Source: Lathyrus oleraceus (taxonomy: Eukaryota; Streptophyta; Magnoliopsida; Fabales; Fabaceae). From it: a stretch of DNA of 64,000 nucleotides. Location: NCBI RefSeq assembly GCF_024323335.1, contig NC_066581.1:35420699-35484698 (forward strand). Reading direction: 5' to 3'. Below, piece by piece: positions 46,324 to 57,729 of the stretch. Every line of letters begins with the position of its first letter. The stretch's first letter is position 1. A program made the translations under genes and the position numbers. The notes under the pieces were generated by a model that made no database searches, was not told where the DNA came from, and saw only the letters and a list, made by a program, of their open reading frames with translations.

Positions 46324-47475
46324 TGTGAAGTCATGGCTTCTTGATGATTTTGATGATTACAACATCTCTCAACAATTCTCATGTGAAAAGATGAAAAAGA
46401 TGTCAAAGACTTGAAGTGAATTGAAGTGGAGTAAAGATTCAAGTGAAGTATATCATTTCAAAGGATCAAGTATCATCATTGGTATATCTAAAACTTTCAC
46501 TAATATGATATACAAGTGTTCAAATATTTATTCCACGATATCTTGGTTCATATAGAAAATTAGGATGTATTGCATTTCATTTTTCACATTCTGCCAAATT
46601 CTATTTTTCAAAACTGGGCTTCAGTAACCGGTTACCCACCGAGCAGTAACCGGTTACCACTGTTGTTTTTCAAATATTTTTTGGACGTTGGAAGCAAGTA
46701 ACCGGTTACCCACCGAGCAGTAACCGGTTACCACTGACGAATTTTGGCAGATTGGTGCATTTCTTCATTCAAATGTTTTCTTTGCATTCCTTTGAATCAT
46801 GGCATCCTTTCATTCATCATACTCTTTCAAAAAGGTGTTTGTAGCAATATATAAACATCATTACTCATTTTTTTATACCCACCTCCTTTCTTGCAAACAC
46901 TTTCAATTAATCATTCTTATAAAAACTCAGATTTTATCTAGTGTCCAAAAACTTTATTAAAAAAGTATTCTCTGCATTAAACCTTCATATACCTTGCTAA
47001 GAATACATATCATTTGGTTTGAACACTTGTATACTACATTGATTGATTGATATCCAAAGGGGAAGATTAATCCAAGTGATTAATATATTCAAGATTCATC
47101 ATCAACTTTTTAATTAAGTTCAGATTTTTGTATCATACCTTGTTGTCCAGGATTGTTGGAAACAAGTGAAGTGTTGAAGAGGATTGTTCTTCATACACTT
47201 GATTACCTATAGGTTAAATAGTAAGCATCACCATTGGTGTGAGTAGGCTGTACAATAATTCTAACTATAGTGAAATCTCTTTCGAGTCGAAAGGGGAGTG
47301 GAGTACCTTCGGAGTGTGAAGGGAACCACTATAATTTCCGGTGTCCTTTTACTTTTCGCAATTTATTTTTCAGCACTTAAATGAAAAATAACCAAGAACC
47401 GGAAATAAGATCGAAGAAATTTTTACCACCTAATTCACCCCCCCCCCCCCCCTTTAGGCGCATTTACAACTTACA
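46324..47475 (+). repeat. LTR of the gag-only element (downstream)
   Basis: 1152 bp. Same ends as the upstream LTR. A run of 15 C at 47438-47452 replaces tcccccctc of the other copy. It is followed by LINE sequence starting gagtt. Confidence 0.9.
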
Positions 47476-47650
47476 GAGTTAAGCCATGTCAATCTTCCGG
47501 ATTATTGTAGTCATTGTATGACTCTTGGGCATCATATTAACTTTTGTAAGAGACTTATACCTAAAGACCAGAATGGGGTGGAGGTTGAACTGGTGCCTCT
47601 TTTGGATGCTATAGACAATAATGAGGTTTAGCCAGACTTCATCATGACAA
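47476..47650 (+). pseudogene. LINE ORF1 zinc-finger remnant
   Basis: Translation ELSHVNLPDYCSHCMTLGHH then INFCKR gives the CCHC-type zinc finger at the end of plant L1 ORF1 (LPD.C..C...GH....C). The upstream ORF1 is missing because the gag-only element lies there. A stop follows near 47630. Confidence 0.75.
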
Positions 47651-48620
47651 ATTATAAACAAAAAAAGAAAAAAGCTAAGGCCCATCAGGGTAGTTATGGA
47701 ACCAGGTCTAAGGTTGGTATTTCTAAAAAGGTCAAACGAAGTGCCTCTTTTGGAACATCAGGGGTTTGGCCAATTCCCCCTTCAGGACTGGCCCTTAGAA
47801 GAGTAATCATTTCTTCGAAACCTGACATTGTTCTCATTATAGAACCCTGGATGGATGTTTTTTAAATTTCCTGCTAATTCGTTGATGAAATTAGGCCTAA
47901 CGTTATTTGTTATGGATGATAGAGACTTGGATTTACCTAATTTATGGTGCTTTTGCAAAAAGGAATTGAATCGTGTTACTGTAGATTCTGATTTTCAACA
48001 TGTTTCTTTTACAATTTCCATTTTGAAAACCACTCTTGGCTTTGCAGCTGTCTATATCTCTAATTGTCACTTGATTAGAAGGCAACTTTGGAACAACTTG
48101 TCTGCGACTTCCCTTGTTGATATACCGTAGTGCTTCATTGGAGACTTCAATGTCATTCTTGTAGTTCATGGGCATATGGGGGCACTTCTTCCATCCAAAA
48201 CCCCTATGAGATATTTCCAACATTGGCTTGACCTCAATGAGCTTATCCGCATCCCTAACCAAGGAGCCTTGCAAACTTCGTCTAATGGGAGGAAAGGAAA
48301 GGTACACACTGAGAAAATATTGGATAGAGCCCTTTGCACTCAACCTTTCCTTGGCCTTTGTTTTACTCTCAAAGTCGCATCCCTGGTCAGGAATAGGCTT
48401 GATCATCACCCTTTGCTTTTGAAATTCCACTTACTTGGTGTAAAACATCCATCTCAAAATGTGCTCCCTCCACGACACATGTTGATAGCCCATCTCAAAA
48501 TGTGCTCCCTCTAAAACATCCATCTCAAAATTGCTTTTGGAATAGGTTCAAATTCTTCAAAATATGGTCCCTCTATGACACATGTTGATAGCTCATTTCA
48601 GACACTTGGAAGACTCATTT
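47651..48620 (+). pseudogene. LINE ORF2 endonuclease domain, decayed
   Basis: Shows GTSGVWPIPPSGLALRRVI, SKPDIVLIIEPWM, then CFIGDFNVILVVHGHMG (48130-48180), and PSKTPMRYFQHWLDLNELIR, NGRKGKVHTEKILDRALC, LDHHPLL. This is the apurinic/apyrimidinic-endonuclease domain of plant L1 elements, which nicks target DNA. A frameshift near 47858 and a stop at 48128-48130 break it. Confidence 0.85.
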
Positions 48621-51150
48621 TGTTGGTTGCCCCATGTATGTGCTTTCTGCTAAGATGAAGTTGCTAAAAGGAAGACTCAAGGCTTGGAATCATGATACTT
48701 TTGACAATGTCCATGAATTTTTTAAGACTGCTGAACAAAGCTTGCAGCATGTTCAAAATCAAATTCAAAACCTTGGCTATAGTGATAACCTTGGGATCTT
48801 GAGAAATAAGCTCAAGTTGGGTTGGATGAAGCTCTCAAGAAGTAATACTGGTTATGGAAGGAGAAGGCTAAAGTGAAGCAGAATGTTGATGGTGATAGGA
48901 ACACGTGCTATTTCTACATAATGGCCAAAATTAAAAATACATCCAAGGCCATTTCTTCAGTCCAAGTTTTAGAGAACATTTTGACTGACTCTAGCCTTAT
49001 AGCTAATCACATAACATCTCGTTTTGAAACTTTCTTTACTTCTAACAATGTTTTGGAGCAGGACTCTTTGCTCGTGGGGGAGGTTATCCATACTCACTAT
49101 AGTGTATGAGAGAATAAATGTTTTGCTCACCTTGCTCCCTTCCCCTTTTGAGATAAAAACTGCCGTTTTTTCTTTAAAAAGATGGTGCCCTTGACCGCGA
49201 TGGTTATAGAGCCTTCTTTTATCAAATTTACATGGATACAGTGCATGAGGATATGGAAAATGAAACCCTTAAATTATTTCAAGCTGGATGACTCATGCCT
49301 AACTTTAATGCTAACACTTTGGCCTTGATCCATAAGGTCCAAGGTGCCAATTTTATCAATCAGTTCATACCTGTTGCAATGGCCAATCTCAAGTTTTTGG
49401 TGATCTCCAAGATCCTTGCAAACTGGTTATCCAAGCTAATGCCTATTTTTATTTCTTCTGATCAAAGAGGTTTCATTTAGGTCAGGAATCTTAAAGATTA
49501 TGTGTGCATTGCTTTCAAAGTTATTAACATAATGCATCATAAAAGTTTTGCAGGAAATATTGATTTAAAAATTGATGTCTCAAAGGCTTTTGATACTTTA
49601 GAATGAGCTTTCATCCTGCAGGTTTTCAGGTCCTTTGGTTTCAACATAATATTTTTTACTTGGATTGAATCCATCCTTGCCTCTGCAACTCAATTTATCT
49701 CCATCAATGGTGGTATGCATGTCTACTTCTCCTGCACTTGAAGGGTGAGACATAGTGACCCCCTCTCACCTCTTCTATTTTGCTTGGCAGAAGATATGTT
49801 GAGCAGAAACATCACCAAGTTGGTGGAGAAGGGGAAGATATATCAAATTAGGACTTCAACGGGTGTCTTAGTTTCGTCTCATTGCTTCTACACAGATGAC
49901 ATCTTAGTCTTTTGTTATGGGAAAAAATTCAACCCGCAGATTTGTAAAAACCTCTTTACCAAATATGCTTTAGCCTCTGGTCAATTTTTCAGTCCTGCCA
50001 AATCTCTTTTGTTTCATGGAGTCATCTCCAACACTAGAGTTTCCTCTCTTGCTAGCCTTATTGCATTTCAGGTGGTAGAATTTCCTTTTCACTATCTTGG
50101 AGTGTCTGTCTCCAAAGGAAATCCAAAGCTATAATTCTTTCAGCCTATTGCAGATAAGATCAAGTGCTAACTGGCTTCTTGGAATGCCTCTCTCTTGTCT
50201 ATTATAGGGGGGATTCAACTTGTAAAATATGTTATTCATAGCATGATGATCTACTCTATCACCACTTATTCATGGCCTACTTCTCTCATCAAGGATATGG
50301 GAAGATGGATTAAGAATTTTGTGTGGTCTGAAAACATGGAGCATAGGAAGCTATAAATTATGGCCTGGGATAAGCATTGTAGACACATCACTGAAGGGGA
50401 ATTTGGCATTAGGGATCTTTCAACCCTAAATTCAACTACTAATCTTATGATCTGCCGGGATTTGCTTAACTCAAAGGAGGATTGGGCCTTCATTTTGAGG
50501 CACATAGTCTTGATAAGCCTTGCTTGTATCAATCATCATATCTCTTCCTCTCTTTATAGTGGGATCAAAAATGAGTTTCAGGTCATCAAGGATAATGCTA
50601 TGTACCTCATTAGTAATGGTCATAAATTCTAATTCTTGTTGGACCCTTGATATGATGGTAAAACTCTTGTTGAGATTTTGAGCATCCATCCAAGATGGAA
50701 TAATGTTCTAACTAAGAAGGCTAGTTTCTACATCCATAAATCTCAATGGTCCATCCCTCAAAGTATCATCAATTATTTTCCTTCCATTTAAAACTATGTT
50801 GCTTAGGCCACCCTTCCTTTGGAGGATAAGGGGGATTATCTTATCTGGTCTGGAACTGCCTCTGGTTTCTTATCCCTTAAGGAAGTTTTTCTTTTCAAAT
50901 CTAAAGTGTATCCTCAGCTTCCCATGGGATTCTTCAATCTAGAGCAAATGCATACCTCCATATAGATCTTTAGTTGCACAACAAAACTCTACTAATGAAA
51001 AACTCAAAATAAGAGGTTGTTGCTTGCCCTCTATGTGTAATCTTTGTCAGTCCCAATAAGAATCAACCTTGCACCTTTTCTTAAATTGAACTTATGCCAC
51101 AAATATTTTATTATGGTTTTCTCACACCATCAATATCATGCCTCAATTGT
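48621..51150 (+). pseudogene. LINE ORF2 reverse transcriptase, decayed
   Basis: Fragments in changing frames: LKGRLKAWNHDTFDNV (48650s), WKEKAKVK.NVDGDRNTCYF, TLALIHKVQGANFI, ANWLSKLMPIFISSDQRGFI, IDVSKAFDTLE, RVRHSDPLSPLLFCLAEDML, CFYTDDILVF (YTDD at 49889-49900, normally YADD/FADD), PFHYLGVSV, and the thumb region to about 50640. Stops and shifts are numerous, so the copy is old. In life the RT primes on nicked chromosomal DNA. Confidence 0.88.
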
Positions 51151-51942
51151 CTTCTTATAAGGAATGTCTTGAAAACTTGTGAAAGAAGTTGGACTCCTCA
51201 ATGCAAAGTAATTATTCAAGCTTGCATTTTCAATATCTTTAGTGTCATTTAGAGCTGCAGGAACTCAGTCCGGTTCAAGAATCGTGACATATATTGGAAA
51301 AGTTCCATCAATGACATCAAGGCTAATGTTTTTTTTCAAAAAAAGGAACCAACAAACACTACCTCTCCTCCATGCTTGACTTCCAAATCATTAAGAATTT
51401 TGGGATAAAGGTTCATCCTCCTAGATCTCCCATCATAAGAGAGGTCACTTGGATGCCTCCTATGGTTAATTGGATCAAATCCAATATTGATGGAGAAACT
51501 ATGTCATCTTTCTCATCTTGTGGTGGCTTGTTTAGGATTTCTCAAGTTGACTTACCTTGAAGGGTTTATAGATAATCATCGTCTTCATTCTTCCTTCTTT
51601 TCATAGTTATTCGGTGTTATTCGTGCCATTTAGCTTGCACATTCTAAGAAATGGCACAACCTTTGGTTGGAGACTAATTCAACCCTTGTGCCCCTTGTTT
51701 TTAAGTCGAAGGCTCTTGTATCTTTGCAGCTTAAAACTCAATGGTGGAATTGTTAAATTCTCTCCAAGAAAATGAACATCTTCTTGTCTCATGTTTTTAG
51801 GAAAGCTAATGGTTTTGCTGACTTGTTGGCCAAGGAAGGAATTGCTTTGTTGGATTACCATTATTATATCATCATGCCTTATAACCTTGGTTGCTAAAAA
51901 ATTAGGCATGCTTAATTTTAAGTTTACCTTATTTTGTTAAAA
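51151..51942 (+). pseudogene. LINE RNase H domain and 3' end
   Basis: The frame 51372-51560 has VNWIKSNIDGETMSSFSSCGG (first RNase H motif WIK.N.DG). Later HVFRKANGFADLLAKEGIAL matches the closing motif (H..R..N..AD.LA). Stops lie between. No poly(A) tail is visible; the copy ends where a reversed Ogre LTR begins. Confidence 0.72.
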
Positions 51943-52647
51943 TTAGCTCTTGATTCCAACATGAAATTTGTTTGGAATGTCATAAAAAGTAACTTTGATC
52001 TTGTAATCATTTTCATATGATAAAAATTGTAGGAGATAGGGTCTAGGGAACCCTAGATTTGACTAGTTGACTTTTTCTGTCAGCCTCCTTGAACTAACTT
52101 GCAAACTTGAAGTTCTCTTTCTCTTTGGGGCTTATGGAGGATCATATATGCATAAGATGAAGTACAATGGAGTATCCCTTTATATCTTTGACCAATTGTT
52201 GAAGAAACTTGACGAGGAAGGCACACAAGATACCCAGATGAATTAGGGCTTCCTTAACAAACAAGCTTCAAACTCTTGATGGATTCTTGATCAAAATGAC
52301 AAATAAAGAACAATGGGGTCCATATATGATTATTTGAACCAATGTAGACCTATGCTAACTTGATCCTTTGCACTGAGGGTCTTAAACCCTAGTTGTGAGT
52401 TTGATGGGGCACGGGTGGATGCACACACTACCTACAAAAGAAATAAAACTAAACTAGACATATTTTTAGTATTTTGGTTAGTAGACAAAAGAAAATAAAG
52501 TATGCTATAAACACAAATGCTTGGGGATCTCTCCCAATGCAAACCCAATGAATGATAGGTGAGGAGGATACCAAGGTGTGATCCCAATGCTAATGCCAAG
52601 TCATGAGATGGCATGAGAAATCTTAGGGTCAAAATTGAGGTCTTACA
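51943..52647 (-). repeat. Reversed, truncated Ogre-type LTR (5' 705 bp)
   Basis: Its minus strand starts TGTAAGACCTCAATTTTGAC at 52647 and matches 1000 to about 1712 in order, including the agagatc..ccaagcat block and the aactttgatct..gaatcaagagctaatttt block. It breaks off at the junction with the LINE. The right flank is integrase sequence of another Tat element, into which it inserted. Confidence 0.85.
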
Positions 52648-52990
52648 AGATTGTTTTCCACTATGGAGTTCCAAGCAAGACCATCACCGATAATGGTTCA
52701 AACTTGAACAACAAGACAATGATATAATTATGTGAGAGTTTCAAAATTGACCACCATAATTCTTCTCCAAAGCGTTTGACAGGAAGGTCCGTCCTTGAGA
52801 GTTCAAAGAAGGGGATCTCGTACTCAAGAAGATATTTCCAGTACATAAAGATTCACGTGGGAAATGGACTCTCAATTATGAAGGCCCATATGTTGTAAAG
52901 AGATCACACTCTAGAGGTGCTTTGTTTCTCACAACTTTGGATGGCGAAGAGCTCACTCACCCCGTGAACTCTGACGCAGTCAAAAGATAG
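52648..52990 (+). pseudogene. Tat/Ogre integrase remnant
   Basis: Reads FHYGVPSKTITDNGSNLNNK (second catalytic aspartate in ITDNGSN), then CESFKIDHHNSSP. It jumps by deletion to KAFDRKVRPREFKEGDLVLK, KDSRGKWTLNYEGPYVVKRS and GALFLTTLDGEELTHPVNSD AVKRYYA, the C-terminal end. The segment with the last catalytic glutamate is deleted. Upstream pol is missing. Confidence 0.85.
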
Positions 52991-55574
52991 TATGCCTAAC
53001 AAAAAACCTGCTAGGTCAAAAACCTGAAAAAAGCGACTTAGGAAAACATAGGTATTTTGATGGACTGAAAACTCGAAAGGGCGGTCCAGGAAAAAGTTAG
53101 GGATAAATAAAAAAATGATGATAGCTCGCTAAGTTGAAAACCTGAAAGGGAGACTTAGGCAAAAACGAGTGTCTCGGTGGATTGAAAACCCCAAAGGGAG
53201 ATCCAAGCAAAAATTAGGGACAAAAAGGCATATATTGCATCAGTTGTTACTGATCAACACAGAAGAGCCTTTTGTGGAGTCATTGTTATTAGGGATAGTA
53301 GTGGTCATTTTTATTCAATGTAAACCTTTTCCCTGTTGTCATTTTCAAATTTATAACATTCCATGAAGCTACATCATTTGTGTGTTACCATTCTTGAATA
53401 AATACAAGTTTGCCAATCAATTGCTTCATTTGTTGTTTTTCTCTGATTTTTCTTTGTTATGCAAAATTTCATTTATTTGTTAATAATGAGTTTTGAACTT
53501 AAAAAGAATTTTCAACATATTGAGAAACATAATTTTTGCTTTGACATGTGAAAATATTGAAACGAAATCTTTTATTTTCCCCGCAAGTCTCAAGTTGCAA
53601 GACTTCTCTTGGTTAATCAACTGAAATATCCTTAGAGCATAATTCATCAATCCCCTGAAAGGATTATTGGGCCAGTTGTAACTATCAAGCTTAATACATA
53701 CTCCTTTGATGTATCATCATCCTCTTTGGTTGAGTTGTCGAAGTTGAGGATTCAGTACCTCTATAAAGCCTCTATAAACTTCCAGTCTACATAATGTCAG
53801 CATTTGCATACCATGATCATTCATACATCATACATAGAAGCAAAATCAAATCATATGTAGCCCAAAGTGTACTTCATGCTCATTCGCATTATATTCGATC
53901 TCGTTGTTGATTGTTATCCCTTGACCTCCAATTCTAGTTGTCCCTGACATTGATTTCAAAATCCAATTGTCATTGGTACATCCTTGAGTTCCAGTTGTCA
54001 TTGGTATTGTTTAAGTCCAATTTTCTTGGAATTTTCAAAGTCCAGTCTTTGTCTGGCACATCCTGAGTTTGTGTTTTGTTTTCCCTGATGTTTCCTAAAA
54101 AGTTACCGGTTTAACCTTTTCATTGATAGGAATTTCCAGAATTTTTGATCGGATGATTTTCTTGTGAGAGATCTCCAAATTTGTTAAGAACATTCTAAAG
54201 TAGTTCCAGGTCATGTATGAACCTGTTGATATACTCCCTTTGAATCTTCTAATGTTGTCAGGTCATGTTTGAACCCGTTGTCAGAATTTTTTTATATTCT
54301 CTGGCATTATCAGGTCATGTATGAACCTGTTGATGAAACTTTCTTTATTTGTATTCCAGTATTGACAAGTCATGTTTGAAATTATTGATGAGACTTTTTA
54401 TTCCAACGTCGTCGGGTCATGTATGAACCTGTTGACTAAACTTATTTGATTGTCCAAACGTTGTTAGGTCATGTACAAACCTGTTTGATCAAACTCTCTA
54501 TGTTTTCCATTATTAACAAGTCATGTTTGACCATGTTGATGGAAGCCTTTGAATATTCCAAAGTTGTCAGGTCATGTATGAACCTGTCTCTGAACTTTTT
54601 ATTCAAGTGTTATCAGGTCATGTATGAACCTGTGGATAAAATTTTCTTTGAATATTCCTCGAAGTTGTTAGGTCATGTATGAACCTGTTGTTACTAAACG
54701 TCTTTGAATTTCCCAAGTGTTACAAGGTCATGTATGAACCTGTGGGTGGAAATTGTCTTTGAATGTTCCATTGTTGAGGTCATGTATGAACCTATTGTTG
54801 AACATTTCTCTTTATGTTTTCCCAAATTGTCAAGTTATGTATGAACTTGTTAATGGGATTCTTTAGGTTTTCTGGTTATCGTCAGGTCATGTTTGAACTT
54901 GATTTTGAACCTCCTTATGCTTACCAACATTATCAGGTCATGTATGGACCCGTTGGTTAAGCTGTCAAATCCAGTTCTAAGGTGTAGTCAAGAAATGTTT
55001 GAATGTATTTTATTAAAAAAATTCTTTGAATATTTCACTTAATCGGGTCATGTATAAACCTGTTGCTGAATGTTTCTTAGAAACCTCAAGAATTGTCAGG
55101 TCATGAATGAACCTGTTGATTAAACTTTCTTTGATATTCTAGTATTATCAAGTCATGTAAGAACCTGTTGTTGGAACTTTCTTGAAATATACAAGTTGTC
55201 GTTAGGTCATGTATGAACCTATTGATGAAATATCTTTGAATACTTCCTAGTGTGTTTGTTTCTCCAGCAGGATTGTTATCCCTAGTGAGTTTCTACCCTC
55301 ATTTTTTTGTTTCATGTGGGCCACCAGTGTCTTGGTGTCCATTATCCCCCACAGATCTGTCTATTTTTCATAACATCTCATGTTAGGGTTCATCATATCC
55401 CTAGCAGATAAAATCACAAAAAACGAATCATGCATCCTTGCATATCATATCATATCATTTTCATTTCAGGATCAAAATTCGGGTCTTCTTAGTATTTAAT
55501 AATCTCCTACTATGATCATATGAAGAATGTTTTGCTTCATATTTTATGGTTGGAGATACTTAAATATGGGAAAC
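52991..55574 (+). other. 3' UTR of the downstream Tat element
   Basis: Starts with two copies of a roughly 105-bp unit (about 53005 and 53115) containing ttgaaaacc.gaaaggg, usual right after Tat integrase. Then comes AT-rich non-coding sequence and the long repeat array 54205-55230. No gene is seen. The LTR begins at 55575. Confidence 0.7.
54205..55230 (+). repeat. About 20 imperfect copies of a roughly 52-bp repeat with an inverted-repeat core
   Basis: Core caggtcatgtatgaacctg (with variants) recurs from about 54208 to 55206 at a mean spacing near 52 bp. The core is itself an inverted repeat (CAGGT...ACCTG). Spacers are T-rich, commonly with ctttgaatattcc. Copies are 70-95% alike by eye, so the array is older than the 67-bp array at 9151. 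Confidence 0.85.
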
Positions 55575-56337
55575 TGTCACGCCTCAATTTGACCCTGAAT
55601 CACCGATTTAATACATTCATCATAGCTTTTTCATCTCTATATAACATAACATGCATTCCATACTACATAATCCCTAGAATATCAGTCGAAATGAATTTTT
55701 GGATCTACAAGATAATCGGTTGAATCAATTGTCAAATGTGCGTCAAAACAGCGGGCAGACATTAGTTTTATTAATCTATGTTTTGCGTAGCTTAATATGG
55801 TGTGATCGATGTATTTTTCGGCTAATTTTTCGATCACTTTTTGATCCGTTTGAGTGTTTTAACCGAGCGTTTTTCATTTCAAAATTTGACAAAAAACTGC
55901 ATGTGTTCTGAGTCGTTTATTCTGCACTTATCATTGTGGTGTAGTCGTTTTAATTTTTCAGGCATTTTTGCGCCCGATTTTTGTTCATTTTTAATTTGTT
56001 TATGTCTGTTTTTTAGTCGAAATAATTGAGATGATTATTTAGAATTATTCATGCTTTTAATTTGAATTTTGATTGTGTTATTCATTTTCAATTCATTTTT
56101 GGAGTTTGCTTATTAACTTAAATTTGTTAAAGAAAAAAAGCAAAATATCTCTCCTCACCCACTCAACAATGGGCACGTGCCTTTTGGAAGAAAGAAATTT
56201 GGTTGGATGACCCTCTCTCTCACATATGTTTGACAGCTAGCATTGGATCCAATTATGGGTGGGTGGGTGTGAAAAATGAAAAAGAATTCTCTCCATTCAC
56301 TTGACCAAAAACCCACACCAATTGGTCATGAAAACTC

Positions 56338-56362
56338 CCTCTCTCTCTCTCTCTCTCTCTCT
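56338..56362. repeat. (CT)n microsatellite
   Basis: About 25 bases of CT in the U3/R part of the long LTR. Confidence 0.95.
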
Positions 56363-57212
56363 GGCGTCCTACAGTCCACTCTCATGTCCATATGACCAAG
56401 AGCAAAAAAGTGGAAATAAGAAAAATAAACTCACTTTTCAATTGGTCTCTCACCAAAAAACCAACCCTTCATAGTAGTAAAAAAGAAAAAACTCAAAAAC
56501 ACCCCTCTCACCTCTCTCAATAGGAATTCGCACCACCAACATCTCCATAACTTCATCATCATCTTCTTCTTTCCGGTGATAGAACCACAACCGCTCTTCC
56601 CTTTCCATTTTGACCACCACCCTGCCTCACATCTTTCCTCCCCATACCGTCAACCTCAAAATCTGGTTGTGAAACACTTTATTCCCGCCAACCATCCAAC
56701 GATACCTCTGATAAGCACTTCGAGCAGCACTGATCAACGTGAACTTGGCACTTTCGAACTTTGGTACTAGTTTATTTCGGTTGGTTTTCGAATCCTTTCT
56801 TTGTTTGTTTTTGAATCACCACACAATGGGTGGTTTTTGTGTGATTGTTCTATTTGCTCTTATGCATTTGCGGTTCAGATTTTTTCCAATTTGATGTTGC
56901 ATTCTCATAAGCAACATTTGTTTTTTTTAGTTTGAAAAAGTTGTCATGTTGTTTCTGTTTTGTATATATATAGTTGAGTTTCTTTTCCTTATTGTATTTT
57001 CAAAATTGTAGACATGTTTACGGTTGATGTTGTTTGATTTTTTTTTAAATGTTGTAAGTAATATTAACATATATGTATGTGTATGCTTTTGTTTGTGTGT
57101 CTTGAACTTTTTTTTTAAAATCATGGCATAGAAAAGAAGATGGAATAAAAAAAAAATCTACTACAATATTGTTATTGTTATTTTTAATTAAATAATTAAA
57201 TGTCATTTGATC

Positions 57213-57482
<270 letters not shown>

Positions 57483-57513
57483 TGAGCGCGTTAGTATTAT
57501 GACTAACCATCCA

Positions 57514-57567
57514 TGGTCAAGTTGTTGAGGTGTTTGCTACTTCCCATAAGGCCATGTGTTCAACTCC
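57514..57567 (+). other. tRNA-like box A/box B pair 1 inside the LTR
   Basis: TGGTCAAGTTG (57514-57524) fits the Pol III box A consensus TRGYNNARNNG. TGTTCAACTCC (57557-57567) is a 9/11 match to box B GGTTCGANTCC, 43 bp downstream. Surroundings do not fold into a convincing tRNA, so this is at most a tRNA-derived relic or SINE-like head. Confidence 0.35.
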
Positions 57568-57682
57568 CTTGTGTCCTATTTCCACTTTCTGCTTGTTTTT
57601 TTCTTAATTTTCCAGTTTTTAAGGCACCATATATTATATATTTATCAAAGTAATTATATATTGGTATTAGGACATGGGAGAA

Positions 57683-57729
57683 TGGTTAAAGCTTTATGCC
57701 TCCCTCCCCCATGTTTTTGGTTCAACACC
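57683..57729 (+). other. tRNA-like box A/box B pair 2 inside the LTR
   Basis: TGGTTAAAGCT (57683-57693) and GGTTCAACACC (57719-57729), 36 bp apart. The same type of arrangement as the pair at 57514, suggesting a duplicated tRNA-derived segment. Confidence 0.3.

Larger units (their letters stand above)
43215..47475 (+). mobile_element. Gag-only copia-type LTR retrotransposon (non-autonomous)
   Basis: LTR 43215-44360 (1146 bp), primer site tggcatcagagc (44363-44374), gag (44407-45851), 3' UTR with polypurine tracts, LTR 46324-47475 (1152 bp). The interior is under 2 kb and encodes only gag. Together with the copy at 41309-43214 it forms an interior-LTR-interior-LTR tandem, so the 43215 LTR is shared. 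Gag is of the UBN2 copia kind with one CCHC knuckle. Reverse transcription and integration must come from an autonomous partner. Confidence 0.9.

Noticed and set aside
1000..52647. Inverted Ogre LTR pair (1000-1712 and 51943-52647) as a functional hairpin
   Set aside because: Copies are about 50 kb apart and diverged; simplest as independent insertions in opposite orientation.
57514..57567. A functional tRNA gene
   Set aside because: Boxes fit but no cloverleaf or acceptor stem could be drawn; kept only as a tRNA-like relic.
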